In this document: positions 55,024 through 64,000 of the stretch, piece by piece
Layout of the letters: each line of letters starts with the position of its first letter
Position numbering within the stretch: position 1 is the stretch's first letter
Position numbers and translations under genes: made by a program
NCBI GenBank assembly: GCA_026119855.1
Contig: JAOWBW010000270.1
Location: 1,054,001 to 1,118,000, forward strand
DNA length: 64,000 nucleotides
Direction: 5' to 3'
DNA from: Campanula takesimana
Taxonomy: Eukaryota; Streptophyta; Magnoliopsida; Asterales; Campanulaceae
The notes under the pieces: model-generated
Databases searched by the model: none
Told to the model about the DNA's origin: nothing
The model's input: the letters and a program-made list of their open reading frames with translations, nothing else

Positions 55024-57974
55024 ATGGCTCGTACTAAGATGTGTGTTTGCCAAATGAAGTATGGACAATGTAAATTGAGTGGGGATTTTTACAAGTTTTC
55101 TAACAATATATGGATTCGGATGTCTCGTGAAGAGCTTAATTCGCTCTTGATTTGCTTTGATGCTGAGACAATGGTGCTTGATTCTTTAGAAATTCGAGGA
55201 CCACCCTCTCTTTCTCCTGATTTCGATATAGAGGGTTTTTTCACTAGGGGAGACTTTGCTTCTCATATTTGTTCTTTTTATGGCCATCCTCTTGACTCCG
55301 ACTCCTCGGATACCTCAGATACAGACTATCACATCCCTGACCCTCGTCGTTTCTTTTTCAGACAAGTCGCTTCTCCGTCCCCAAAGGGAGCCATGGAGGA
55401 TAAAGGGGGAAACCGACCAGACTCTTGTCAAATCGAGGCAGTCAATCCTGATAAGGTGAGCTCTCCCAAAGGCGAAACCAGCAGTTCAAATCCTCATCCC
55501 AATAAGACTGTTTACCATACTAGTTTTGGCATAGACCCTGACAAGTATCACATTCTAGCCTTTAAAGGTGAGTTAAACTTACGTGTCATACGTACTCGGC
55601 ATGATGGTGTGATCGTTTATCCCTCACAATTTGAGGTGGGTTTGCAATTTCCCTTGGACCCCTTCATATCATCTTTCTTGTACCATGAGGAGGCCAACAT
55701 AGTAGACTTGCACCCGAACATTATACGAGTGCTTACTTGCTTTATTGTCATTTGTCGAGCCGTTCGTCGTGAGCCCACTTTAACCTTGTTGAGAGATTTC
55801 TTTGACGGGGTCACAATTCCTTCTAAATTTAAAGGAATGGATGATTCCAAGCTTACCTTTACAGGAAACAAAAACAAATTAATCACCACATATCCAAGTA
55901 AGGTCCCTAACTGGAAAGATTGTCCGCTTCTTGTCACGTTTCGCGTAGGTTGGACTCACCCCATCCCTACTCTAAACAAGTTTGACAGTAAGTATGAGAA
56001 TAAGGATTCTTTAACTGGTGAGGACGGGCTCACTCTGCATGATATTGTTAGCTTGTTGGTTCAAATAGATAGGGAAAAGGCTTTATTTTCTTGGAGTGGA
56101 ATTTTACAAACTCGGGTTTTACTGAAACAAGTTGGGCGTCCTATTCACAATCTTTCCCATGTTGCCCCCATAGTTCCCATCAAACATGTTAAGTCTTATC
56201 CTGGTTAGGATTTGCATTCGGGTGGCGTGTTTAGTAAAGATTGTAAAGCCTTCCAGAGTGAAAATGGGTGCAAGGAAATGACAAAGATTAATGGTATGAC
56301 ATGTTTTTATTTATGATTGGCTTTTATTCCACTTTTACACTCGGTTTCATTTCTTAAATGGCCACTCCATGTATTGTTTGCAGATTATCTTGCTATGGGT
56401 CTCGAGGCAAGGCGACTCGCTTATGCGACATCAAAAAAGGGGAGGAAATGTAAATCCAATGACCGTCGAGTTGCCCTTGCTCAGGCCCCAGAGAATCTTG
56501 ATCTTCCAATCTCTAAGGATGGTATCGAAACGGGGGCCTTAGTTGACCAACGGTTGGAAGCACTTCGTGTTGGCAGTCAACAACGTAGGAGAATGAGTAC
56601 CCCTCAGCGAGATGCTTCCCCAGTCGTCGATCAAGTCGACATACCTGAGAGAATTATTGGGTCTTATCTTGCAATTGATTTTGAGATGGCAGCGAAAACC
56701 GTCGGTGCTGGTGAACCCGACCCAAGTTCTGGGAAAACAAGTAGCCTTGATATTTTTCCTAAGGAAGTAACCACTTCTAGTGGGAAGCTAAGAGAACCTA
56801 CCTTAATAATCCCTCTGACTTGCCCCAATAGTCTAGCGAGTTCTCGCTAAGTCGGGATGGTAATAATAACAAGCGGGCTCGTCGAGCGAGTTGGATGGAA
56901 CCCGGGTTCAAGATGCCCACTTCTCAAGAGGGTTTTGACAATTTAGGAGTTGAGATATCCGAAGTACCGGAATTGGTGGGTTTAGAACCCCATGATCGGA
57001 CTCCCTTGAAGGCTTCCTTGGGTAACGCCATTTTAAGGCGATCTCATGATACCGCCCCTGTTGCTGAAGTTGCCAAGCGGGACGTTAACCTATCCCGTGG
57101 TTATGCCGGTTTGGCTTTGTCAGAGGTATAATTTAGTTTTATTTCCTTTACTCATTTCTTCTTTTCAAACTTTGAGTACGTATTGTCATTTTTTTCCTTT
57201 CTTTATCAGATTTCCAGCTTTATCACAGGGTTGGGTTATAAATGCGATAATTTGGGTGCCTAAGTTGTCGTTTGGGAAAAGGCTTTCAAGAAAGAGAAAA
57301 ACGAGAAGGAAAGATACAAGAAACGTTGTCGTTCTTCAGAAAAGTCAATCTCTGATTTGAAACTCGAGAAGGAGGAGATCACGGCCTCTCTTGTTGCTTC
57401 TCAAGAGTCTGAAGCTGACCTTAGGGATGAGATTTCCGGTAAACAGCAAGAATACGAGGGAGCCATCAACAAGCTTAACGGGGAAAACTCTCGTATTGGT
57501 AATAGTGTTATTGATTTGACCGGAGAAATCGAATGACTAAAGGGGGAGACTGAGAAAGAAGATTATGTTGCCATGGATTTGGTAGATAAAAACACTTTCC
57601 AAATGCTTCGGGCTATTGGTGCTACTAAATTGTCTAGTGTTAATGCTAAGACTTCGGCTGAGTGGGGGAGTGAAACTATTTATAGCGACTTTGCAAGAAA
57701 GTGGCATGCCCTTGTGCCTTATGATGATGATGAACTCGTAGCATTGGCCATCCAGGATCATCTTCTTGGGAAACCTGAATGGCAAGCCCCCGTTGTTCAA
57801 GTGCCAAATGTTGTAGATCTTTATTACAACCTTGTGAAAGAGAAAATCGACACTTTAAATAATGCCAAAGAAGAAGCTCAAAATCAGAGGGAGGCGGCTG
57901 CAACGGAAACTCATCGCAAAGAACTCGCCGACGAGCATGGTAGCGATGTTTTCAGCAATCCATTGGGCCAGTAA
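55024..57974 (+). pseudogene. Antisense extra gene of element I (Transposase_28-like), intron-containing, broken
   Basis: Exon 1 (ATG 55024, MARTKMCVCQMKYG) contains a domain like PF04195, the putative gypsy-type transposon family: FPLDPFISSFLYHEE, LHPNIIRVLTCFIVICR and EPTLTLLRDFF. Plausible introns are 56294-56383 and 57126-57209, both GT-AG with T-rich 3' ends. Later exons include EARRLAYATSKKGRK, a Lys/Glu-rich coiled coil (about 57270-57560) and a C-terminal part (57573-57974, ending SNPLGQ). A TAG at 56206, a frame change near 56830 and stops near 57262 and 57534 disrupt it. The strand is opposite to the LTR beside it. Function is unknown. Confidence 0.65.
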
Positions 57975-58922
57975 TTGTTTTCCTTAGTTACCATGTAGTA
58001 GGCCTAGTTTTTGTTAGACCTGTGAGTCTGTTTTGCTACTTCAGTTACTCGCTTTTGAGACTTCATTGCTGCGAGTATACTTTTGAATCGACTTATTTCT
58101 AAGTCATTTATGAATCTTCAAAACTTAACAAGGTTTTGTGTACTGTGTTCACCAACCAGTCTTTGTTTTGTTTTCCTTTCATATATCACCTCTCCCTTTA
58201 TTTAGAAGCATGTAATTTATCTATCATGACCTGCTTTTAAGTATAGTTTTCTTGTCTTTGTAAAGACCAGTATGAAATTGTTTAGGCAAAAATCTGGAAC
58301 AAGGCAGAAAATACTTCATGAAGAACGCCGGACACGGCCGTGCCCCAAAACAGGCACGGTGCAAAATTTCACACTTCAGCCTTTTTATTCTTTTACGCAC
58401 GGCCGTGCCCTAAAATAGGCATGGTCGTGCTATTGATGTCGCAAGTTCTCATACTTCAGCTATTTTGCGCACGGCCGAGATCCTTTCTATGCACGGTCGC
58501 GCCACTTTTTGGTTCGGCCGGGTTGCTTTGGGAGTCCGGGCGGATCTTCTTGTTGTCTGAGCTAGGAACTCACCAACTTAGGTTTAACTCACTTTAATCA
58601 ACCTAGCGAGCTCCACATGGCTGAAATTGACTTAATCAAAGCGGGTTCAATACAACAACCATGTGGAACTCGTTATTTTGATTAGGAGCAATTTTGATCA
58701 ACATGAACAAGACGGAAAATGCAATGAACATGACTAATCTAGTTCTTGGTCCATACATTTTTTGCCACTCGTTGTAAGTCAACAAAACTATTTTCAAGTC
58801 ACTGGTCTTCAAAATATTGGTATATAATGAGACTTACTCAATGTAAGTTATTTTGAACCCGCAAGACGCTCTCATGGCCACTTCATTAATTTGGATCATT
58901 CACCACTGTTACGGTGTGATCT
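57975..58922. other. Non-coding stretch of I with CACGGCCGTGCC palindromes
   Basis: No gene is seen. Between 58325 and 58505 there are repeated CACGGCCGTGCC and variants (58332, 58397, 58472 and others), with ACTTCAGC between them. The stretch ends where the H LTR begins at 58923. Confidence 0.6.
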
Positions 58923-59112
58923 TGTAGACACCCTGCCTTGGACCGCTCACCCCGATTGCACATTTGATCTTGTGTTTCTCCCCATTTTAAGTGTTTCTCG
59001 TTAGTTTCTGTCACTTCCGTTAAGTTCCTGACTGACTTCGTTAAGTCCAGGGACTAAACTGAATAATAAGGCTGACTTTCTAGTCCATTCTATCAAAATC
59101 GCCTTCTCTGAG

Positions 59113-59190
59113 TCGCGCGCCTCCGACAGGAGGATCCAGACGCGCGCGCCTCCCGCCCCCAAATCAGGAAGCGCGCGCTTCTGGGCGTCG
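59113..59190 (+). promoter_or_regulatory. GCGCGCGC word cluster in U3 of H
   Basis: GTCGCGCGCCTCC, ACGCGCGCGCCTCC and GAAGCGCGCGCTTC lie close together. The solo LTR has the same cluster at about 51125-51205, and the leader of H repeats related words at 60010-60270. Alternating purine-pyrimidine runs could adopt Z-DNA. Confidence 0.5.
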
Positions 59191-59300
59191 GTTACAGATT
59201 TCTGGCCAGGATTCTCTCCCTTTGCTCAATTTACAGGATTTTGCCCGGGAAAGATTTCTTGGTGACTAAGTTTTGGCACCAAAAACATCTCTCTTTCACC

Positions 59301-59308
59301 TATAAAAA
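59301..59308 (+). promoter_or_regulatory. TATA box of H
   Basis: TATAAAAA, also found in the solo LTR on the minus strand near 51009-51016. Confidence 0.65.
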
Positions 59309-59915
59309 CCCCCCCCTTTACCTCCATTTTCAAGGACCTTTGGCTCTCAATCTTACATTCTCAATAAGACACTAAAATTTCACACTTACAAAGCATTTCC
59401 AAAGGATTTCTCTAAAGAATTCATCAAGAAGTGTTTGAAGTCTCTTGAAGTCTAGGTAAAGTTATTTCTTTCCTCTTCTTAACTTCATCTCTTTTCTCTT
59501 TCTTTTTGTTTTATCAAAGTGCAATCACCCAAATCATTTTGGGACATGACCCTAATGATCACCTCATCTCATTGAGGTCGGTTAAAGAGTTATCTCCTAC
59601 ATTCCAAACTCTATTTTAAAACCCCTTTTTATGATTTAAAGAAGAAGAAGAAGAACGTTTATCATTCATGTAGATTTTGATCAAGCAAGACCAACTTTAG
59701 TTGGGCGAGATGGGTGTTTCGGTACTTCCCATCTCGTAACCTAACCCCCGAACCTCAAAACAAAGAATCTCTGTTTTCGTAATCAAACTTAGGCTATTAT
59801 CAATAGGTTTTCTTATGTTCCTCAAAACATAGGTGGCGACTCTAAAAAACAAGTTAGACATCCTAGGGTAATTCACGCGCTCTATCCAAGCCGTGGCTCC
59901 CCCGGGGTATCTACA

Positions 59916-59934
59916 GTGGCGACTTTGCTGGGGA
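59916..59934 (+). promoter_or_regulatory. Primer-binding site of H
   Basis: GTGGCGACTTTGCTGGGGA follows the LTR end directly, as in element D. Confidence 0.93.
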
Positions 59935-61253
59935 ATTTTGAGGGTTAAACTTGCATTCTGATCAAAATCTGCATCTTTTCTGGGCATTCTGACTCCTGAT
60001 GGGGGAGGTACGCGCTTCTGGCCTCTTCATCCTAAGGCGCGCGCATCCCGCATCAAGGACCAGAATCGCCCGCTTCTTCATGTTATTCATCTTCTTCTTC
60101 TGCTATTCTCCACTAATCATTTCTGCAGGGGTTACAATATGCACATGGGACCAGGGCAATCCCCTGAGTCCAAAATCTGACAATCTGACAGGTGTGCCCA
60201 GAAGCGCGCGCCTCCCAATTGCATCGCGCCATGCGCACGCGTCTCGTATCAACACTCAGAGGCGCACGCTTCTGGGTTGGTTCCAAGAACAGAAACAGGT
60301 CTCAGAACAGAGCAGTATGATGGGGGTGTGGGCACAGTTGCCTGCATCAGTGGTTATTCTGAACTTCGGACTGTTTTAATTTTATGTTCTATTTTATCGG
60401 TCACACGGGTGATTCGAAAGTTGTAATTATGTGCTTATTTGTTTTTTTTTTATTTCTTTTGAAAAAAAAATATAAAAAATATTTTGTCACCTGTTAGACC
60501 TCACACTACATGCACATATTCATATGAATTGCTCACTATCGAGTCGCACAAGTCCAACCCCAAACCCGTTGAGGCCCGTCCTAGAAAGTTTCAAGCTCCA
60601 CTCGACCTTGGCTCTTTCGAAGCGGTAAACCTCAGCCCGTGGCGTAGTTCATGACTACATACCGGGGGTGACCTTTGAGCCTCATATTCAAGCCGAGCAC
60701 AAGCCACACAATTTTAGTTAGGGTCTAACACTCCGTGACTCAAGTCGGTTTCCATGTACCGAGATTTCCCTAAACTAATGTCTTCAAATCATACATGCCA
60801 ACTTGTTGAAACGGACGCAATAAAAATCCGTCCCCAAAAGTGGCTATTTTGGATGAAAATAAAAATCCGTCCCCGCATGTATTCTTTACTACATTAACTT
60901 AGTTTAATCCCGATACATGTAGTTTTCACAAACGCGATGGAATCCGATGAGTATATGGGACCGCGAGATGGTCTATATACTAGTGTGACGATTCCATTAT
61001 TTTCTTAGAAACCCCAAAAGGGATCCATTCCCTCCGACTTATAAAAAAAAAAAAAAAAAGAGTCTTTTCTTATGTGGTTCGAGTCGTGTGCCCAACTGTG
61101 TGTTCTAAGCCTCTTCGTGGACCGAAAGTGTTACTCAAGACTGACAAGGGCCTCTCCTGCGATATAGGTTCAATTGGTACTTACAGAGTCTACCGGGATT
61201 CGGCAAATCGGTTAGTCCGTGAAGAGATCACTCCAACAGCTCCTACATCAACA
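59935..61253 (+). other. Leader of H (no clear gene)
   Basis: This stretch repeats GCGCGCGC-type words at 60010-60270. A 126-codon frame (59999-60379) made mostly from those repeats is not convincing. A (A)17 run lies near 61046. The frame of the downstream gag stays open upstream of its ATG to at least 61180 (GTYRVYRDSANRLVREE), so a start other than ATG 61254 or an intron is possible. Confidence 0.6.
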
Positions 61254-64000
61254 ATGGCCGGCGGCTCCAACACCAACAATACCATAACTCTCGAGCAACT
61301 CGCAACCATGGTCCAACTCCTCCAAGAGCAAGTCTCCATCCTTAATAAGGAGGCACAAAGCAAAGACGACATTTGGCAATCCCACCTCGACAGCCAAAGG
61401 GAGGCCCACGAGGCCGAGATGGAGCTAATGAAAGAAAAGCTCACTAATCTTGCCAAGGGGAAGAGCAAAAATGACGATGGCGAATCCGAATGGACCGAAG
61501 GTTTGTTCAAAAGTCCTAATGTCAACACCCGCACCAAGAAAGTGGGAGAGCCCAGTTCCGAGAACAATGAGCCCAAAATGGTGGATTCTATCATGGCCTA
61601 CATCGACCAAAAATTCAATAGGCTCAACATGGGGAAAGGCTCCGACACAAACCTTTATCAATCATCCATCCTCATGAGTACTATGGCCGCTCTTCTTGAT
61701 AAGTTCAAGATGCCCGACATAAGCAAATTCAAGGGCAACTCTTGTCCTATGGCTCACATTGAGACTTATATTTGGGCAATGGTTCCGAAGAAGGTCTCCC
61801 CCAAGGTGATGGCTCAATGCTTTCCTCTCACTCTCGAGGGGGCGGCAAAAGATTGGTATGCTACTCTCCCACTCACTGTCCGTCTTGATTGGGACTCCGC
61901 CATGCTTGCCTTTAAGAACCAATACCAAGGCAACACCACTCACCGGCCCACAAGGAAAGAGCTAGAGAACACTACTCAACGAGACCACGAGTCCTTCATC
62001 AACTTCACAAGGAGATGGAATGATAAACTCTCCGAGATTATGGAAAGGCCAAATACCAAGGAGCAAATGGACATCTTTCTCAAATGTCTCAAAATTGATC
62101 TCCGCACCCACCTAAGTGGGGCTTGCTATGCGGATTTCTCCCAAATGTATGAGGCGGGAGTCCGAATGGACGAGTTGCTCAAGGAAGTCAAGAAAAGTGC
62201 TCCTAGCTACCGCTACAAGGCCGCTTCAAACTCCACAAAAGAGGCCTCGGTCAATGCCGTCACTATCGACAAGGGGAATTACAAAAAGGTTCCTCCACCC
62301 CAAGGGAAGAAGTCTCGAAATGACCGTGTCTACACGCCTCTCCAAGGCATGACTCAAACCGAAGCTTTCGAACTCCTCAAAGCAAAGGGTCAAGTCACAC
62401 CCGTACAAGGGTACCAACCCAAGACGGTCAACCCCAATCATGCTCACCACAAATATTGTGGCTACCACCAATATAGTGGCCACACCACCGAGGAATGCTT
62501 CGTTCTCCGCAATGTCATTCAAGATCTCATAGACAAGAAAGAATTTGTAGTGACTAATGGCGAACATGTCAATGTAATAGAGATAGGAGAACTCGAGGGG
62601 ACCACCCATTCAATCCCAATTATGAATGGGGGCCCCAATGTTATGAATAAACTTGACAATTCTTGTTATGTTGTAACTTACGATAAGGTAATGAGGGAAG
62701 TACTAGAGAATAGGAAAAAGAAGCAAGATGGGAACGTCAACATGCTAACTCGATCCGGTCGAGTCATAGCAAGCAACCCTTCCACTTCCGCACCAAGCTC
62801 CTCTTCTCAAAGGCCGCAAGCTCGCGACACTCCCGAAGATCCTCTACTTGTCCAACTCAAGAAAACTCAAGCCAACATCTCTATTTGGGACCTCATCGCA
62901 TCCTCAAAGAAACACCGAGATCTTGTCATCCGCAATCTCGATGATACATCAATTTCTCCCGATACTACTCCCGAGGACCTCACGGCAATAATCGGTCACA
63001 TTCATTTTGGCAACGTCATCACCTTTGCCGATATGGACCTTCCACCATCTGGTTCCGACCACAACGAGGCTATTTACCTCAAGGTACGAGCAAGGGGGAG
63101 GCCTATCTCAAGAGTCTTAGTGGACGGTGGTTCCGCACTCAACCTCATGCCTGGCAGAATCATGGGCATACTGGGGCTTAAGGATTCCGATTTGAAGCCT
63201 TCTACTCAAGTAATCCGAGGTTATGACAGCACCGCCCGTACAGTCATGGGCATTATCGAAATAGACATTGAGTTTGGGAGCATGGTCATGTCCGTTCCAT
63301 TCCAAGTGCTTGACATCCCGGCCTCGTTCAACTTGCTTTTGGGTCGACCATGGATTCACAGTTCTAATGCCGTCCCGTCAACTCTCCATCAATGTGTCAA
63401 GATCCGAAAAGGTGATGAAATAGTGACCGTCATGGCCGAAAACGTCACTATCCACAGAAAAGGTGAGCCCGTCCACCAAGTTCATCATGGTTTACCAGAC
63501 TCCACTCTCTCCGGCGTCTCAATCAACGCCATTGACAAAGAAGGGGGAAACGGATCATGGACCCCCAGCAATCACAAATTCCTCCTCATGATGAGGAATA
63601 TGGACTACTTCCCTGGTTTAGGCCTAGGGAAATATCAACAAGGAATCCTACATCCTGTGCGAGTCCCATTTGTCAAGAACACATTCGGTTTGGGGTACGA
63701 GCCTTCCAGAGAAGACTTGAAACAAGAGCAACCGATCAAGAATGAAAAGGCCCAAGCTCATAAAGAAGGCCGTCGTTATGAGGTCCCTAATCTAAGTCCT
63801 TACCGCAAGACGCTGAATGGCTATTTTGTCCGCCAAGGGGAAGACGTTCCATACATGATCTTTCCCGAGCCATGGGTTAACAATAAGGGTGTAAAAAAGC
63901 CCGGTCTCGAAATCTTCTCCGATTGTGAGATCCAGAAATCCGAAAGGGAACCAACTCCCATGTCGCCCCGTGAATGGTGGGGAAGGAAGGTGACTATAGA
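61254..64000 (+). CDS. Gag-protease part of the H polyprotein, open to the window edge
   Basis: This continuous frame of 915 codons from ATG 61254 (MAGGSNTNNTITLEQLA) has no stop. An N-terminal coiled coil (about 13-75) is followed by Retrotrans_gag (about 190-290, with EGAAKDWYATLPL and FKNQYQG). Next is the zinc-knuckle variant YCGYHQYSGHTTEEC near 401 (CX2HX4HX4C). A protease has VDGGSAL with Asp 624, and LLLGRPWIH near 697. A G-patch-like segment (FPGLGLGKYQQG) lies near 785. Reverse transcriptase would follow outside. The intact frame and C-rich third positions differ from the decayed neighbours and suggest a recent copy. Confidence 0.93.
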   Translation, partial: MAGGSNTNNTITLEQLATMVQLLQEQVSILNKEAQSKDDIWQSHLDSQREAHEAEMELMKEKLTNLAKGKSKNDDGESEWTEGLFKSPNVNTRTKKVGEPSSENNEPKMVDSIMAYIDQKFNRLNMGKGSDTNLYQSSILMSTMAALLDKFKMPDISKFKGNSCPMAHIETYIWAMVPKKVSPKVMAQCFPLTLEGAAKDWYATLPLTVRLDWDSAMLAFKNQYQGNTTHRPTRKELENTTQRDHESFINFTRRWNDKLSEIMERPNTKEQMDIFLKCLKIDLRTHLSGACYADFSQMYEAGVRMDELLKEVKKSAPSYRYKAASNSTKEASVNAVTIDKGNYKKVPPPQGKKSRNDRVYTPLQGMTQTEAFELLKAKGQVTPVQGYQPKTVNPNHAHHKYCGYHQYSGHTTEECFVLRNVIQDLIDKKEFVVTNGEHVNVIEIGELEGTTHSIPIMNGGPNVMNKLDNSCYVVTYDKVMREVLENRKKKQDGNVNMLTRSGRVIASNPSTSAPSSSSQRPQARDTPEDPLLVQLKKTQANISIWDLIASSKKHRDLVIRNLDDTSISPDTTPEDLTAIIGHIHFGNVITFADMDLPPSGSDHNEAIYLKVRARGRPISRVLVDGGSALNLMPGRIMGILGLKDSDLKPSTQVIRGYDSTARTVMGIIEIDIEFGSMVMSVPFQVLDIPASFNLLLGRPWIHSSNAVPSTLHQCVKIRKGDEIVTVMAENVTIHRKGEPVHQVHHGLPDSTLSGVSINAIDKEGGNGSWTPSNHKFLLMMRNMDYFPGLGLGKYQQGILHPVRVPFVKNTFGLGYEPSREDLKQEQPIKNEKAQAHKEGRRYEVPNLSPYRKTLNGYFVRQGEDVPYMIFPEPWVNNKGVKKPGLEIFSDCEIQKSEREPTPMSPREWWGRKVTI

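Larger units (their letters stand above)
53701..58922 (-). mobile_element. Element I: Tat-like gypsy, 3' part only, interrupted by H
   Basis: A 663-bp LTR (53701-54363) reads TGATGTAG to CAGCATCA on the minus strand, so it has 5-bp inverted ends. It is preceded on that strand by the polypurine tract TTTGGGGGCTAA. To its right lies a gene on the opposite strand (55024-57974). Tat-type elements such as maize Grande carry an antisense gene in just this place. The pol region and 5' LTR should lie beyond H, to the right of the window. Element boundaries at H are inferred. Confidence 0.65.
58923..59915 (+). repeat. 5' LTR of element H
   Basis: 993 bp, from TGTAGACACCC to CCGGGGTATCTACA. A cluster of GCGCGCGC-type words (59113-59190) lies 110-190 bp before the TATA box at 59301. 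Confidence 0.93.
58923..64000 (+). mobile_element. Element H: Tat/Ogre-like gypsy retrotransposon, 5' part
   Basis: It has a 5' LTR (58923-59915), a Tat/Ogre primer-binding site, a leader and an uninterrupted gag-protease frame that continues past the window edge. Reverse transcriptase, integrase and the 3' LTR should follow outside. The flank GATCT (58918-58922) predicts the target duplication at its right end. A solo LTR of the same family lies at 50270-51394 in opposite orientation. Confidence 0.93.

Noticed and set aside
59999..60379. A 126-codon frame in the leader of H.
   Set aside because: It is built from GCGCGC-word repeats, has no recognisable domain, and lies in an LTR-element leader.

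Overview
This window is plant nuclear DNA, almost certainly from an angiosperm (probably a eudicot) with a large, repeat-rich genome. It is a nest of LTR retrotransposons, with DNA transposons and a Helitron inserted into them. I find no ordinary host gene, rRNA, tRNA or CRISPR array. Plant origin is supported by Ty1/copia and Ty3/gypsy polyproteins of plant lineages, primer-binding sites for plant initiator-Met tRNA (TGGTATCAGAG) and for the Tat/Athila groups, a Helitron, Mutator- and hAT-type elements, and a captured fragment of a small angiosperm gene. I call the elements A to L.

Layout, left to right. G (1-2694, copia, +) sits in A (2695-10435, Sirevirus-like copia without reverse transcriptase, +). 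A also carries a Helitron (L, 5877-6654), a hAT-type element (7420-8180) and a Mutator-like element (K, 8464-9519). A sits in E, a copia element on the minus strand, of which 10436-10755 and 47028 to about 53700 are seen. E is split by D (10756-47027, Tat/Ogre-like gypsy, minus strand, no pol found). D's left LTR is split by C (11207-26089, Sirevirus-like copia, +). C's extra 3' reading frame is split by B (17032-23780, minus strand, same family as A, with an intact 868-codon frame). D's right LTR is split by J (35843-45343, Athila-like gypsy, +, with an intact 1765-codon gag-pol). E's leader/LTR region carries a solo LTR (50270-51394) and a Mutator-like element holding a captured gene fragment (51575-53548). 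Next comes I (53701-58922, Tat-like, minus strand, with a spliced-looking antisense extra gene). H (58923 to the window end, Tat/Ogre-like, +) interrupts I; its gag-protease frame is still open at base 64000.

The nesting gives relative ages. E is oldest. D and A inserted into E, C into D, B into C, J into D, and H into I. Target-site duplications support this: CGCTC for B, GAGTC/GAGTT for C, CCTAT for D, TTAAC for the solo LTR, 9 bp for both Mutator-like elements and 8 bp for the hAT element. D's two LTRs carry different insertions, so each gives the empty site for the other.

Most elements are incomplete in instructive ways. A and B both lost reverse transcriptase/RNase H at the same place and share a changed catalytic residue in integrase, so they look like a replicating non-autonomous family. 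C kept reverse transcriptase/RNase H but lost protease and integrase. D kept a degenerate gag with a duplicated zinc-knuckle unit and no recognisable pol. Only J shows all enzyme domains in one open frame. Several LTR families carry their own GC-rich palindromic word in otherwise AT-rich DNA.
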